The notes: generated by a model not told the origin, from the letters alone. Shown: positions 1 to 8,229, numbered from the stretch's first letter. The stretch is 13,578 bases of DNA from Methylophilaceae bacterium (GCA_003533095.1 DOEL01000075.1:1-13578); one strand, 5' to 3'. Numbers and translations: made by a program.

Positions 1-883
1 CAAGATTTGGAGCCTTTAAAAGCTCATTTTCACTTCGTTGAATTAGATCACCAATATAATAAATATTTTCTGCTTTTAGGCAGTTTGCTGATCTTACAGT
101 GAGCTCTAGATCATCAACGGGTCTTAATAAAACCGGGTCAACTTGAGGCGCTTGCTTCACTTCGACTTCAGTTAGAGCGCTTTCTAAGTTTGCAAATACA
201 GAGAGTTGGCCCATTAAAATTCTAGCAGCGTCTCTAATTGCTTGTTCAGCATCAATAACGCCATTAGTTTCAACGTCCATGATCAATTTGTCTAAGTCTG
301 TTCTTTGTTCTACACGTGCGCTCTCAACAAAATAACTCACTTTATTGATTGGACTAAAAGAAGCATCAACCATGATAAAACCTAAAGTTTTATCTTCTTG
401 ATTTGATTTTCTTCTTGCTGGAACAGGCTGATATCCTCTACCCATTTCAACCTTAACTTCTAGATTTAACTTTCCACCTTTTGTAAGATGCGCAATTAAA
501 TGATTCGGATTAATAATTTCAGCATCATGATTTGTTTCAAAATCAGCAGCTGTTACCGGACCTTCAACGGTTTTATTTAATGTAAGGATTGTCTCAGATT
601 TATTATGAAGTTTTAATGCAACACCTTTTAAATTCAAGAGAATATCAACCACGTCTTCTTGCACGCCATCCAAAGTTGAATATTCATGAACTACACCATC
701 AATTTTCACTTCAGTAATTGCATAGCCAGGAATTGAAGACAATAAAACTCGTCTTAATGCATTGCCTAAAGTAAAGCCAAAACCTCTTTCCATAGGCTCA
801 AGAGTAACGCGAGCTCTTACTGGGTTTATAACTTCAACATTTACAATTCTTGGTTTTAAATATTCTGTAGGACTATTTTGCAT
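1..883 (-). CDS. rpoA: RNA polymerase alpha subunit (C-terminus cut by window edge)
   Basis: The frame from ATG at 883 stays open to the window edge for 294 codons; E. coli alpha has 329, so about 30-35 residues are missing. It begins [18 protein letters not shown]. The N-terminal domain (to about residue 230), which dimerises and scaffolds beta and beta', contains [19 protein letters not shown] (about residues 32-50) with Arg45 as in E. coli. The C-terminal domain begins with [18 protein letters not shown]. Arg264 corresponds to E. coli Arg265, the UP-element DNA contact. AAGGA precedes the ATG. It follows rpsD, so alpha is made from the S13-S11-S4 transcript; rplQ would be expected next, beyond the window. 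Confidence 0.97.
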   Translation of the reverse strand, partial: MQNSPTEYLKPRIVNVEVINPVRARVTLEPMERGFGFTLGNALRRVLLSSIPGYAITEVKIDGVVHEYSTLDGVQEDVVDILLNLKGVALKLHNKSETILTLNKTVEGPVTAADFETNHDAEIINPNHLIAHLTKGGKLNLEVKVEMGRGYQPVPARRKSNQEDKTLGFIMVDASFSPINKVSYFVESARVEQRTDLDKLIMDVETNGVIDAEQAIRDAARILMGQLSVFANLESALTEVEVKQAPQVDPVLLRPVDDLELTVRSANCLKAENIYYIGDLIQRSENELLKAPNL

Positions 884-913
884 TATGTATCCTTATCAAT
901 AATTCTTATTTAA

Positions 914-1543
914 TTATTTTGAATAGAGCTCAACAACGAGTGATTCATTAATTGTTGCAGGTAAATCATCGCGTAGTGGTTTGTTTTTGAATGTACCTTT
1001 AAGGCCTTTTACGTCAACCTCAATCCATTCTGGAAAACCTCTTTGCTCTGCAGCTTCAATCGAACCTTTAATTCTTAACTGTTGCTTAGATGCTTCTGCA
1101 ACGGAAAGTACATCACCTGGCTTCACTTGATAGGAAGGGATATTTACTCTTTGACCATTTACCAAAAGACTGTTGTGTCTTACGATTTGTCTTGCTTCTG
1201 TGCGAGAAGCGCCGATACCCATACGATACGCAACGTTATCTAATCTGCATTCTAAAAGCTGTAAAAGATTTTCGCCGGTAATGCCTTTTTTTCTTTCCGC
1301 TTCTGCATAGTAGCTTCTAAATTGCGCTTCTAAAATGCCATAAATTCTTCTGAGTTTTTGTTTTTCTCTTAATTGAACGCCGTAATCTGATAAACGACTC
1401 GCTCTTCTTTGTCCGTGTTGGCCAGGAGGGAAATTACGCTTTTCAATAGCGCATTTGTCAGTAAAACATTTTTCGCCTTTAAGAAAAAGTTTTTCACCTT
1501 CTCTTCTACATTGACGACATTTAGGATCTAGATTTCTTGCCAA
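914..1543 (-). CDS. rpsD: 30S ribosomal protein S4, four-cysteine form (TTG start)
   Basis: A 209-residue S4 (E. coli 206), a primary 16S-binding protein that nucleates 30S assembly, lines the mRNA entry tunnel and represses the alpha operon in E. coli. The N-terminus has Cys9, Cys12, Cys26 and Cys31 (C-X2-C-X13-C-X4-C), a likely zinc site absent from E. coli S4 but seen in Betaproteobacteria and many Gram-positives. The S4 RNA-binding domain spans about residues 99-160 ([32 protein letters not shown]). The start is TTG (TTG GCA AGA AAT) with AGGAGAG just upstream; the canonical MARNLDPK start supports it. rpoA follows after 30 nt. Confidence 0.97.
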   Translation of the reverse strand: MARNLDPKCRQCRREGEKLFLKGEKCFTDKCAIEKRNFPPGQHGQRRASRLSDYGVQLREKQKLRRIYGILEAQFRSYYAEAERKKGITGENLLQLLECRLDNVAYRMGIGASRTEARQIVRHNSLLVNGQRVNIPSYQVKPGDVLSVAEASKQQLRIKGSIEAAEQRGFPEWIEVDVKGLKGTFKNKPLRDDLPATINESLVVELYSK

Positions 1544-1562
1544 AATAACTCTCCTGTTTCAA

Positions 1563-1580
1563 TGAGCAATTCAATGCTCA
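1563..1580 (-). other. Stem-loop in the rpsK-rpsD spacer
   Basis: TGAGCA (1580-1575) and TGCTCA (1568-1563) form a perfect 6-bp stem with a 6-nt loop on the transcribed strand. It lies 5 nt after the rpsK stop and just upstream of the rpsD Shine-Dalgarno (AGGAGAG). No T-tract follows, so it is not a terminator. It is well placed to influence the TTG start of rpsD or to mark an RNA-processing site; this is inference. Confidence 0.5.
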
Positions 1581-1585
1581 ACTTA

Positions 1586-1978
1586 TTAAATTCTTCTTTT
1601 CTTCGGTGGACGGCAACCATTGTGTGGAACTGGCGTTACATCTTGAATACTTGTAATTTTAAATCCTGCAGCATTAAGTGCTCGCACTGCGGATTCTCTT
1701 CCAGGGCCTGGTCCTTTAATTTTTACTTCAAGATTTTTTACACCGCACTCTTGAGCTGCTTTACCTGCTGCTTCAGCTGCAACTTGCGCTGCAAATGGCG
1801 TACTTTTTCTTGAGCCTTTGAATCCAGCACCGCCAGATGTTGCCCAAGATAATGCATTGCCTTGTCTGTCTGTAATTGTGATGATTGTGTTATTGAAAGA
1901 TGCGTGAACGTGAGCTATACCTTCCGCTACGTTTTTCTTAACTTTCTTTTTTACACGAACACTAGCTTTTGTTGCCAT
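1586..1978 (-). CDS. rpsK: 30S ribosomal protein S11
   Basis: A 130-residue S11 (E. coli 129) on the 30S platform, near the Shine-Dalgarno/anti-Shine-Dalgarno helix and the E site. The conserved [20 protein letters not shown] segment (about residues 16-35) and the C-terminal [12 protein letters not shown] are intact. Asn120-Gly121 matches the site of isoaspartate formation reported for E. coli S11 (Asn119). AAGGA precedes the ATG. It follows rpsM by 21 nt. The 42 nt to rpsD contain a hairpin. Confidence 0.98.
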   Translation of the reverse strand: MATKASVRVKKKVKKNVAEGIAHVHASFNNTIITITDRQGNALSWATSGGAGFKGSRKSTPFAAQVAAEAAGKAAQECGVKNLEVKIKGPGPGRESAVRALNAAGFKITSIQDVTPVPHNGCRPPKKRRI

Positions 1979-1999
1979 AAATAATCCTTAAACCTTTTT

Positions 2000-2362
2000 T
2001 TATTTAGCCTGTTTAATTGCTTTAACAGGGCCTTTTCTTGTTCTTGCATTTGTTTTAGTTCTTTGACCTCTCACTGGAAGACCTCTTCTGTGTCTTACAC
2101 CTCGATAACAACCAAGATCCATTAATCGTTTTATATTCATTGTGACTTCTCTTCGTAAGTCACCTTCAACTTTAATTTTCGCTACTTGATCACGAAGCTT
2201 TTCTACATCAGCATCATTCAAATCTTTTAATTTAGCAGTCGCAATGATACCCGCCGCAACACAGATTTTCTTTGCGGTATTTCGTCCAATGCCATAAATT
2301 GCTGTTAAAGCAATTTCTGCATGTTGATGATCGGGTACATTTACCCCAGCAATACGAGCCAT
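2000..2362 (-). CDS. rpsM: 30S ribosomal protein S13
   Basis: A 120-residue S13 (E. coli 118) in the 30S head, forming intersubunit bridges with L5 and, through its C-terminal tail, touching P-site tRNA. The start [20 protein letters not shown], a helix-hairpin-helix-like IYGIGRNTA segment (about residues 22-30) and the basic tail [20 protein letters not shown] (about residues 90-109) are all typical. It leads the alpha block behind the promoter candidate at 2406-2434. GGAG lies 6 nt before the ATG. In E. coli S4 represses this operon through a pseudoknot spanning the rpsM start; the leader here looks too short for the same fold. Confidence 0.98.
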   Translation of the reverse strand: MARIAGVNVPDHQHAEIALTAIYGIGRNTAKKICVAAGIIATAKLKDLNDADVEKLRDQVAKIKVEGDLRREVTMNIKRLMDLGCYRGVRHRRGLPVRGQRTKTNARTRKGPVKAIKQAK

Positions 2363-2405
2363 AACTTACTCCAAAAAAAATGGCAAATTAAATAAAAAGC
2401 CTTAT

Positions 2406-2434
2406 ATTTTAACAGGTTGTTGAATTTTTAACAA
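2406..2434 (-). promoter_or_regulatory. Candidate extended -10 promoter for the alpha block
   Basis: On the minus strand -35 TTGTTA (2429-2434) and -10 TAAAAT (2406-2411) are spaced by 17 bp, with TG-T directly before the -10 (extended -10 motif). Matches to consensus are four of six and five of six. The position upstream of rpsM fits the alpha operon promoter of other bacteria. The predicted start near 2399 would leave a leader of only about 37 nt, containing a T8 run and the GGAG site of rpsM. Confidence 0.55.
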
Positions 2435-2443
2435 TTAACAACC
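2415..2443 (-). other. Inverted repeat between rpmJ and rpsM
   Basis: On the transcribed strand GGTTGTT (2443-2437) pairs with AACAACC (2421-2415). Inside, AATT pairs with AATT around a 6-nt loop, giving 7 + 4 bp with one bulged base. It begins 5 nt after the rpmJ stop. No uridine run follows directly, so it is not a classic terminator. It also covers the -35 of the alpha promoter candidate, so it might act as an operator in DNA or as a 3'-end hairpin of spc read-through RNA. Function is not shown. Confidence 0.5.
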
Positions 2444-2448
2444 AACCC

Positions 2449-2562
2449 TTATCCTTGTCGTTGCTTATGTCGAGGATCTGAGCAAATTACTCTCACAACC
2501 CCTCTTCTTCTGACAACTTTACAGTTTCGGCATAATGTTTTTACGGATGCACGAACTCTCAT
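2449..2562 (-). CDS. rpmJ: 50S ribosomal protein L36 (zinc-binding form)
   Basis: A 37-residue protein found by translating the infA-rpsM interval: [20 protein letters not shown], then [17 protein letters not shown]. It closely resembles E. coli L36 (38 residues). Cys11, Cys14, Cys27 and His32 form the C-X2-C-X12-C-X4-H zinc ribbon, so this is the zinc-binding form that is swapped for a cysteine-free paralogue under zinc starvation in some bacteria. L36 is the smallest 50S protein and organises 23S rRNA near L16 and the base of the L7/L12 stalk. The ATG has AAGAGG upstream. It lies 32 nt after infA and is the last gene before the alpha promoter region. Confidence 0.97.
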   Translation of the reverse strand: MRVRASVKTLCRNCKVVRRRGVVRVICSDPRHKQRQG

Positions 2563-2594
2563 TTTTATACCTCTTAAATTGTAATTAATATCAC

Positions 2595-2813
2595 TTATTT
2601 AACCCTGAACGTAATTCTTGCTCTGGTTAAATCATAAGGTGTCATTTCTACAGTCACCTTATCTCCTGGAAGAATACGAATATAATTCATACGCATTTTT
2701 CCTGAAATGTAGCCCAATACAACATGGTCATTTTCTAACTTGACCCTAAAAGTTGCATTTGGAAGATTTTCTATAATCTCCCCTTGCATCTCAATTGTGT
2801 CTTCTTTTGCCAT
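2595..2813 (-). CDS. infA: Translation initiation factor IF-1
   Basis: A 72-residue single S1/OB-fold protein, the exact family length, starting [18 protein letters not shown] and ending in [13 protein letters not shown]-1 occupies the 30S A site during initiation and supports IF-2 and IF-3. The motif [21 protein letters not shown] spans about residues 19-39. Only 10 nt separate it from secY, and that spacer (CCTTTAATCA) has no recognisable Shine-Dalgarno, so initiation may depend on coupling to secY or on the AT-rich context. Placement of infA inside the spc block fits Betaproteobacteria and many other bacteria; E. coli has it elsewhere. Confidence 0.97.
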   Translation of the reverse strand: MAKEDTIEMQGEIIENLPNATFRVKLENDHVVLGYISGKMRMNYIRILPGDKVTVEMTPYDLTRARITFRVK

Positions 2814-2823
2814 TGATTAAAGG

Positions 2824-4146
2824 TTATCTAAGCGCATTAGCGCCACCTTTAAAGTTAGCTTTCTTAAGCAATCCCTCATACTGATATGACATCAGATGAG
2901 ATTGAACTTGAGTCATAAAATCCATCGTTACAACTACAATAATTAATAACGATGTACCTCCAAAATAAAAAGGAACATTAAACTTAAGTATTAAAAACTC
3001 TGGTAATAAACACACCAGCGTTATGTAAACAGCGCCTACTAAAGTTAATCTACCCATAATCTGGTCGATATATTTTGCAGTTTGTTCTCCCGGTCTAATT
3101 CCAGGAACAAACGCACCACCTTTTTTCAAGTTATCTGCCGTTTCCTTTGGATTAAAAACCAAAGCAGTATAAAAAAAGCAGAAAAACACTATCGCAACTG
3201 CGAATAGAAAAATATAAATAGGTTGCCCTGGTGAAATTGCAGCTCCAATATCTTTTAGCCACAACATTTTTTCACTAGATCCAAACCATCCAGCCAAAGT
3301 CGCTGGAAATAAAATAATACTTGATGCAAAAATAGGTGGGATTACACCCGCCATATTCAATTTCAATGGCAAATGAGAGGTTTGACCCCCATATAACTTA
3401 TTGCCAACTTGTCTTTTTGCATAATTCACAGTAATTTTTCTCTGGCCTCTTTCAACAAAAACAACCAGAGCTGTTACTAAAATTGTTGCTGCAAACAAGA
3501 AGAAAACTAGCGGTATTGAAAATGCTCCCGTTCTAGCTAGCTCAAGTGTGCTTCCCACTGCATGAGGCAATCCAGCCACAATGCCTGAAAAAATAATGAT
3601 TGAGATTCCATTACCAATACCTCTCTCAGTAATTTGCTCGCCCAACCACATAAGGAACATTGTTCCGCTTACTAAAGTTACAACTGTTGTGAGTCTAAAA
3701 GCTAAACCGGGATCAAGCACCAATCCTGGTTGAGACTCAAGCGCTATCGAAATACCAAGCGCCTGAAATGCGGCCAAAATCACAGTGCCGTATCTCGTAT
3801 ACTTTGTTATTAATCTTCTACCTGCTTCGCCATCTTTTTTAAGTTGCTCCAATTGAGGCGATACCACTGTTAATAATTGCATAATGATCGATGCTGAAAT
3901 GTAAGGCATGATCCCTAATGCAAATAACGTAAACCTTTTTAATGCGCCTCCAGAGAACATATTAAACATTCCCAAGATGCCACCACTTTGTGAATCAAAT
4001 AATTTTTTAAGCACCAGCGGATCAATTCCAGGCACTGGAATATGAGCGCCAAGTCTATAAACAACAATCGCACCTAAACAAAACAATATGCGACTTTTTA
4101 ATTCGCTTGTCTTACCAAAAGCACCTAATAGATTATCTTGAGCCAA
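2824..4146 (-). CDS. secY: Preprotein translocase channel subunit SecY (TTG start)
   Basis: A 440-residue polytopic membrane protein (E. coli SecY 443), the channel of the SecYEG translocon through which unfolded proteins cross or enter the inner membrane. Ten hydrophobic segments are recognisable, the first at about residues 20-40. The plug region follows at about 55-70 and TM2 ([13 protein letters not shown]) at about 83-95. The cytosolic loop PGIRPGEQT contains Arg351, equivalent to E. coli Arg357 needed for SecA function. The start is TTG (TTG GCT CAA GAT) with only a weak GAGA upstream; no better start is seen and the N-terminus aligns with relatives. Low initiation efficiency could limit SecY relative to ribosomal proteins; this is inference. 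Confidence 0.97.
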   Translation of the reverse strand: MAQDNLLGAFGKTSELKSRILFCLGAIVVYRLGAHIPVPGIDPLVLKKLFDSQSGGILGMFNMFSGGALKRFTLFALGIMPYISASIIMQLLTVVSPQLEQLKKDGEAGRRLITKYTRYGTVILAAFQALGISIALESQPGLVLDPGLAFRLTTVVTLVSGTMFLMWLGEQITERGIGNGISIIIFSGIVAGLPHAVGSTLELARTGAFSIPLVFFLFAATILVTALVVFVERGQRKITVNYAKRQVGNKLYGGQTSHLPLKLNMAGVIPPIFASSIILFPATLAGWFGSSEKMLWLKDIGAAISPGQPIYIFLFAVAIVFFCFFYTALVFNPKETADNLKKGGAFVPGIRPGEQTAKYIDQIMGRLTLVGAVYITLVCLLPEFLILKFNVPFYFGGTSLLIIVVVTMDFMTQVQSHLMSYQYEGLLKKANFKGGANALR

Positions 4147-4156
4147 AATTAAATTC

Positions 4157-4594
4157 TCAAACTTCTACTACTTTTCCGCCTGCCGCTTCAATTGCAGCAC
4201 GAGCGCCCTTAGTTAACAATAAACCTTGGATTGTTAATTTTCTTTTTACTTCGCCTGATAAATAAACTTTTGCTGTTTTTGCATTATCAGAAATTAATTT
4301 AGCTGACTTTAATACGAGCAAATCAATATTGTCTGACTCAACTAAATTGAGTTCATTTGTTCTAACACGTGCTGTTAATTTTTGCGTTAGTGATTTAAAT
4401 CCTCGTTTTGGCAGACGTCTTTGAATCGGCATTTGACCACCTTCAAAACCGACTTTATGGAATCCGCCTGCTCTAGATTTTTGACCTTTATGACCACGTC
4501 CAGCCGTTTTTCCAAGACCAGAACCAATACCTCGGCCCACACGTCTTGCTACTTTTTTGGCGCCAGCTGCTGGTTTTAATGTATTTAGTTTCAT
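4157..4594 (-). CDS. rplO: 50S ribosomal protein L15
   Basis: A 145-residue L15 (E. coli 144), a late-assembly 50S protein with a glycine- and arginine-rich N-terminal extension that threads into 23S rRNA. That extension is clear at about residues 17-44, with [19 protein letters not shown] followed by KSRAGG, then [17 protein letters not shown] (about 50-66). It lies directly upstream of secY with a 10-nt gap, the universal rplO-secY pairing. The TGA stop lies just before the TTG start of secY. Confidence 0.97.
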   Translation of the reverse strand: MKLNTLKPAAGAKKVARRVGRGIGSGLGKTAGRGHKGQKSRAGGFHKVGFEGGQMPIQRRLPKRGFKSLTQKLTARVRTNELNLVESDNIDLLVLKSAKLISDNAKTAKVYLSGEVKRKLTIQGLLLTKGARAAIEAAGGKVVEV

Positions 4595-4603
4595 AATTTC
4601 TCT

Positions 4604-4807
4604 TTATATCTTTTCGACTTTAAGTAAATAATTTACTGCATTGATCATGCCTCGAATCGCAGGAGTATCTTGCAATTCAACTGTATGATGCAATCTTCTA
4701 AGACCCAATCCTTTAACCGTTGCACGGTGAGGTTCAGTTCTACCAATTAAACTTTTGATTAATGTAACTTTTAAACCTGCTGTGATTTCTTTTTTTGTCT
4801 TTGCCAT
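4604..4807 (-). CDS. rpmD: 50S ribosomal protein L30
   Basis: A 67-residue L30, a little longer than E. coli L30 (59) because of a short charged N-terminus ([11 protein letters not shown]). The core [31 protein letters not shown] pattern (residues 13-43) and the [12 protein letters not shown] segment (about residues 47-58) define the family. L30 is a small non-essential 50S protein in the region of 5S rRNA and domain II. The start is coupled to rpsE, and the stop overlaps the weak AAGAGA ribosome-binding site of rplO. Confidence 0.96.
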   Translation of the reverse strand: MAKTKKEITAGLKVTLIKSLIGRTEPHRATVKGLGLRRLHHTVELQDTPAIRGMINAVNYLLKVEKI

Positions 4808-4811
4808 TTTA

Positions 4812-5324
4812 TTAGCCTCTAATTTCTTCTACTGATTTACCACGTTTAGCAGCAATTTCAGCAGGCGTATTCATTGACTCAAGTCCATTTAATGTTGCCC
4901 TCACAACGTTGTAAGGATTCGTTGAACCAATACATTTTGCTAGAACATTGGTAATACCCATCACTTCGAAAATCGCTCTCATCGCACCACCAGCAATAAT
5001 CCCAGTACCTTCTGAAGCGGGCTGAATAAAAACTTTTGCAGCGCCATGCTCGCCTATCACAGCATGTTGCAAAGTGCCATTATTTAACTTTACTTTAAGC
5101 ATACCTCTTCTAGCTTCATCCATTGCTTTTTGAACAGCTACAGGCACTTCCCTTGCTTTACCTTTACCCATACCAACTGAACCATCTCCATCGCCTACCA
5201 CTGTTAAAGCAGCAAAACTCATGATTCGACCGCCTTTAACTACTTTAGTAACGCGGTTTACAGCAATCATTTTTTCTCTTAAACCGTCTGTTTGCGTTTG
5301 TTGATTTTCTAAATCTTTTGCCAT
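4812..5324 (-). CDS. rpsE: 30S ribosomal protein S5
   Basis: A 170-residue S5 (E. coli 167) that, with S3 and S4, lines the mRNA entry tunnel and influences decoding accuracy. The N-terminal double-stranded-RNA-binding-like domain (about residues 14-77) includes [19 protein letters not shown] and [11 protein letters not shown]. This loop is where spectinomycin-resistance changes fall in other bacteria, and it looks wild-type. The C-terminal domain has [22 protein letters not shown] precedes the ATG, and rpmD follows after 4 nt using AGAGG inside the end of rpsE. Confidence 0.97.
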   Translation of the reverse strand: MAKDLENQQTQTDGLREKMIAVNRVTKVVKGGRIMSFAALTVVGDGDGSVGMGKGKAREVPVAVQKAMDEARRGMLKVKLNNGTLQHAVIGEHGAAKVFIQPASEGTGIIAGGAMRAIFEVMGITNVLAKCIGSTNPYNVVRATLNGLESMNTPAEIAAKRGKSVEEIRG

Positions 5325-5349
5325 GTTTTGACCTATTTAAATTGTTGGG

Positions 5350-5703
5350 TTAAAAAGACAAGCCGTTTTCTCTAGCTGCATCTGCTAAAGCTTTAACTCT
5401 GCCGTGATAGCGATAACCTGATCTATCAAATGCCACATTTGTAATACCAATTTTTTTTGCTTTTTCAGCAATACGTTTACCAATTTGAGCTGCCGCCTCA
5501 ATATTGCCACCATTTTTTAGAGTTTTTTTAACGTCTGCTTCAATAGAAGAAGCACTTGCTAAAACCTTATTCTCACCAGCACTTATGATTTGTGCATAAA
5601 TATTTGTGTTCGTTCTATGAACACTTAATCTTGTCACTTGAAGCTCAGCGATTTTTGCTCGTGTCTTTTTGGCGCGACGTAAACGGGGGTTCGAATTATA
5701 CAT
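5350..5703 (-). CDS. rplR: 50S ribosomal protein L18
   Basis: A 117-residue L18, the E. coli length, which binds 5S rRNA together with L5 in the central protuberance. The basic N-terminus has [15 protein letters not shown] (residues 7-21), and the C-terminal [23 protein letters not shown] (about residues 92-114) is the family signature. The first six residues, MYNSNP, differ from the lysine-rich start seen in many relatives, but the ATG is correctly placed after AAGG. It lies 10 nt after rplF and 25 nt before rpsE. Confidence 0.96.
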   Translation of the reverse strand: MYNSNPRLRRAKKTRAKIAELQVTRLSVHRTNTNIYAQIISAGENKVLASASSIEADVKKTLKNGGNIEAAAQIGKRIAEKAKKIGITNVAFDRSGYRYHGRVKALADAARENGLSF

Positions 5704-5713
5704 ATCTCAGCCT

Positions 5714-6247
5714 TTATTTTTTCTTAGTTTCTTTGATAATAACGTTCTCATCTGAATAACGAACGCCTTTACCTTTGTATGGCTCTGGTGGTCGGTATGC
5801 TCTAATTTGAGCAGCAACTTGACCGATTAATTGCTTGTCAGAACCTTTTAAAATAATTTCAGTTTGACTTGGTGTTTCAACTTTAATGCCTTCGGGCATT
5901 TTATAATTTACTGGATGTGAAAAACCTAAATCAAGATTAAGGTTTGCACCTTGAGCTTGAGCTTTATATCCAACACCAATTAAAGTTAATTTTCTTACGA
6001 ATCCTTCAGAAACACCCTTCATCATGTTTGCAACAAGTGCTCGCATAGTTCCAGCCATTGCATTTGCTTGCTGAGACTCGTCAGCTGCTGCGAATGTAAT
6101 TGCTTGACCATCGTTATTTAGTTTAACGTTAGGTGTAATGAACTGATTTAATTTACCCATCGGCCCACTAATTGAAATATTCAAATCGCTAATTGAAACT
6201 TCCACTTTAGGAGGAATTATTACGGGTGCGTTAGCTATACGTGACAT
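5714..6247 (-). CDS. rplF: 50S ribosomal protein L6
   Basis: A 177-residue L6, exactly the E. coli length, beginning [17 protein letters not shown]. It has two repeated alpha/beta domains and sits near the GTPase-associated centre and the sarcin-ricin loop. The frame is open nine codons further upstream, overlapping the end of rpsH, but that extension is unlike L6. The ATG at 6247 has a strong AAGGAGA seven or so nt upstream and gives the canonical N-terminus. The C-terminal [16 protein letters not shown] (about residues 149-164) is the family signature. Confidence 0.97.
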   Translation of the reverse strand: MSRIANAPVIIPPKVEVSISDLNISISGPMGKLNQFITPNVKLNNDGQAITFAAADESQQANAMAGTMRALVANMMKGVSEGFVRKLTLIGVGYKAQAQGANLNLDLGFSHPVNYKMPEGIKVETPSQTEIILKGSDKQLIGQVAAQIRAYRPPEPYKGKGVRYSDENVIIKETKKK

Positions 6248-6258
6248 ATATTCTCTCC

Positions 6259-6654
6259 TTAAGCCACATAGCAAAGCACTTCACCACCAATACCGGCAGC
6301 TTTTGCTTTTCTATCTGTCATAACTCCCTTAGATGTCGAAACGATTGCAACACCAAGACCATTCATTACTTCTGGAATACTTTCGCTAGCTTTATAAACA
6401 CGTAAACCTGGTTTACTTACTCTTTCAATTTTTTCAATAACAGGTCTGCCAGCATAATATTTCAATTCAATATTTAATACTGGCTTGCCTTGAACTTCGT
6501 GTTCAGCAAAATTCTCAATATAGCCTTCATCTTTTAAAACATTTGCGATAGCTTTTTTTAATTTAGATGCAGGCATGGTAATAGATACTTTATTAGTACC
6601 TTGACCATTCCTAATTCTGGTTAGCATATCGGCAACTGGATCGCTCATACTCAT
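6259..6654 (-). CDS. rpsH: 30S ribosomal protein S8
   Basis: A 131-residue S8 (E. coli 130) that binds helix 21 of 16S rRNA and is a primary assembly protein. In E. coli it is also the translational repressor of the spc operon. The start [17 protein letters not shown] and the C-terminal [19 protein letters not shown] (about residues 106-124) are family signatures. Met3 could also initiate, but the first ATG has AGGAG at 9 nt spacing, whereas Met3 would be 15 nt away. The stop overlaps the Shine-Dalgarno (AAGGAG) of rplF. Confidence 0.97.
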   Translation of the reverse strand: MSMSDPVADMLTRIRNGQGTNKVSITMPASKLKKAIANVLKDEGYIENFAEHEVQGKPVLNIELKYYAGRPVIEKIERVSKPGLRVYKASESIPEVMNGLGVAIVSTSKGVMTDRKAKAAGIGGEVLCYVA

Positions 6655-6669
6655 ATTATTTTTCTCCTA

Positions 6670-6975
6670 TTACCAACTTGCTTTAATCACGCCAGGCACT
6701 TCGCCTCGCATCATTAAATCTCTTAATTTACTTCGACCAATCCCGAACTTGCTGTAAACGCCTCTTGGACGACCTGTTAGAGAACAGCGATTTCTTAATC
6801 TAACTGGACTTGAATTGCGGGGTAAACTTTGTAATTTCTGTCTCGCTTCTTGTTTTTGTTCTGAAGATGCGTTGATATCAGAAATAATTTCATTTAAAGC
6901 GGCGCGTTTAGCTTTAAATTTCTCAACCATATTGCGTCGTTTTAATTCGCGTTCTGTCATGCACATTTTAGCCAT
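6670..6975 (-). CDS. rpsN: 30S ribosomal protein S14 (long, zinc-independent form)
   Basis: A 101-residue S14, matching the long form found in E. coli. The C-terminal signature [20 protein letters not shown] (about residues 61-80) is present but lacks the CXXC...CXXC zinc ribbon of the short form. S14 assembles late into the 30S head near S3 and S10. The N-terminus, [15 protein letters not shown], has Met-Cys-Met where many relatives have aliphatic residues, a minor difference. The start has AGGT upstream, overlapping the rplE stop. The gap to rpsH is 15 nt. Confidence 0.96.
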   Translation of the reverse strand: MAKMCMTERELKRRNMVEKFKAKRAALNEIISDINASSEQKQEARQKLQSLPRNSSPVRLRNRCSLTGRPRGVYSKFGIGRSKLRDLMMRGEVPGVIKASW

Positions 6976-6984
6976 AGTCTAAAC

Positions 6985-7524
6985 CTAGTTTCTAAATGGA
7001 AAACTGAACGCCGATAACAATGCTTTTGCTTCTTCGTCAGTTTTTGCTGTCGTTGTAATTGTGATATTCATCCCTCTTAATGCATCGATTTTGTCGTATT
7101 CAATTTCAGGAAAAATAATCTGCTCTTTAACACCCATATTGTAATTTCCACGACCATCAAATGATCTTGCAGAAATACCTCTAAAGTCTCTAATTCGTGG
7201 GATTGCGATTGTGACGAGTCGATCTAAGAATTCATACATGCGATCTCTACGAAGAGTGACTTTACAGCCCACTGGATAATCATCACGAATCTTAAATGCT
7301 GCCACTGATTTTTTAGCTTTTGTAACAATAGCTTTTTGACCAGCAATTTTTTCCATGTCGCCAACAGCGTGCTCCATAATTTTCTTGTCAGCTACTGCCT
7401 CACCTACACCCATATTCAAAGTAATTTTTTCAATTCTAGGCACTTGCATTGGTGATGTATAACCAAATTGTTCAGTCATTTTTTTAATGACTTCTGTTTT
7501 ATAAAATTCTTTTAATCGAGCCAT
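6985..7524 (-). CDS. rplE: 50S ribosomal protein L5
   Basis: A 179-residue L5, the family length. With L18 and L25 it binds 5S rRNA, forms the central protuberance and contacts P-site tRNA. Recognisable segments are [15 protein letters not shown] (about residues 29-43), [19 protein letters not shown] (about 58-76) and the C-terminal [19 protein letters not shown] (about 138-156). The ATG follows AGGA closely. The TAG stop overlaps the AGGT that serves rpsN. The gene is ordinary for the family. Confidence 0.97.
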   Translation of the reverse strand: MARLKEFYKTEVIKKMTEQFGYTSPMQVPRIEKITLNMGVGEAVADKKIMEHAVGDMEKIAGQKAIVTKAKKSVAAFKIRDDYPVGCKVTLRRDRMYEFLDRLVTIAIPRIRDFRGISARSFDGRGNYNMGVKEQIIFPEIEYDKIDALRGMNITITTTAKTDEEAKALLSAFSFPFRN

Positions 7525-7532
7525 TTCTTTTC

Positions 7533-7850
7533 CTATGCGTCAACCGCTTCGTTGTTTGATTTAAAAACACGGATTTTCTTGCCATCATCTAATTTTTTAA
7601 TTCCGACTCTGTCCGCTTTTTGAGTCAAGTTGTTAAGTAATGCAACGTTAGAAATATTAAGCGGCATTTCTTTACTTACGATTCCACCTTGAATATTCTT
7701 TGCAGGATTAGGTCTCGTATGTTTTTTAACCATATTTAAACCTTCAACCACAACATGGCCTGTTTTAAGAACACTTAAAACAACACCTTGCTTACCTTTA
7801 TCTTTCCCTGTATTTAAAATGACTTTGTCGCCTTTACGAATCTTATTCAT
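7533..7850 (-). CDS. rplX: 50S ribosomal protein L24
   Basis: A 105-residue L24 (E. coli 104), one of the two assembly-initiator proteins for the 50S subunit, binding the 5' region of 23S rRNA near the exit tunnel. The KOW motif region is at about residues 3-30 ([20 protein letters not shown]), followed by [12 protein letters not shown] (about residues 38-49). AGGAG lies 7 nt before the ATG and includes the rplN stop. rplE follows after 8 nt, the junction where S8 represses the operon in E. coli. I could not recognise that S8 fold here by eye. Confidence 0.97.
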   Translation of the reverse strand: MNKIRKGDKVILNTGKDKGKQGVVLSVLKTGHVVVEGLNMVKKHTRPNPAKNIQGGIVSKEMPLNISNVALLNNLTQKADRVGIKKLDDGKKIRVFKSNNEAVDA

Positions 7851-7860
7851 CCGTATACTC

Positions 7861-8229
7861 CTATAAAACTTCTGGTGCTAATGAAACAATCTTCATGAAC
7901 CGCTCTGTTCTCAATTCGCGGGTCACGGGTCCAAAAATACGCGTTCCAATAGGTTCAAATTTATTGTTTAAAAGAACGGCTGCATTTGCATCAAATTTGA
8001 TTAAAGAGCCATCAGGTCTTCTAACGCCTTTTGCTGTTCTCACAACAACCGCACTATAAACTTCTCCCTTTTTTACTCTGCCTCTAGGAGCTGCGTCTTT
8101 AATACTTACTTTGATAATGTCACCAATACTTGCATAACGTCTTTTTGAGCCGCCCAATACCTTTATGCACATTACTGAGCGTGCGCCAGTATTGTCAGCA
8201 ACTTCTAATCTTGACTGCATTTGAATCAT
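7861..8229 (-). CDS. rplN: 50S ribosomal protein L14
   Basis: A 122-residue L14, the usual length, starting [16 protein letters not shown], a family hallmark. L14 lies at the subunit interface, forms bridges to 16S rRNA and is the docking site of the ribosome silencing factor RsfS. The conserved [14 protein letters not shown] (about residues 24-37) and [12 protein letters not shown] (about residues 96-107) segments are intact. The ATG has GGAGA upstream. It is the first gene of the spc block, behind the promoter and structured leader at 8230-8390. Its stop overlaps the ribosome-binding site of rplX. Confidence 0.98.
   Translation of the reverse strand: MIQMQSRLEVADNTGARSVMCIKVLGGSKRRYASIGDIIKVSIKDAAPRGRVKKGEVYSAVVVRTAKGVRRPDGSLIKFDANAAVLLNNKFEPIGTRIFGPVTRELRTERFMKIVSLAPEVL

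Noticed and set aside
1090..1281. Plus-strand open frame of 63 codons inside rpsD
   Set aside because: Antisense shadow of a highly conserved gene; no ribosome-binding site or recognisable domain.
1562..1813. Plus-strand open frame of 83 codons across the rpsK-rpsD spacer and rpsK
   Set aside because: Antisense to rpsK; cysteine/phenylalanine-rich composition is typical of reverse-complement frames of basic proteins.
6248..6274. Nine-codon N-terminal extension of rplF
   Set aside because: Overlaps the end of rpsH and does not resemble L6; the ATG at 6247 has a strong Shine-Dalgarno and gives the canonical 177 residues.
7490..7560. S8-binding operator at the rplX-rplE junction, as in E. coli
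   Set aside because: I could not see the helix-21-like core by eye in this AT-rich junction. A structure-based search for the S8 motif would be decisive.
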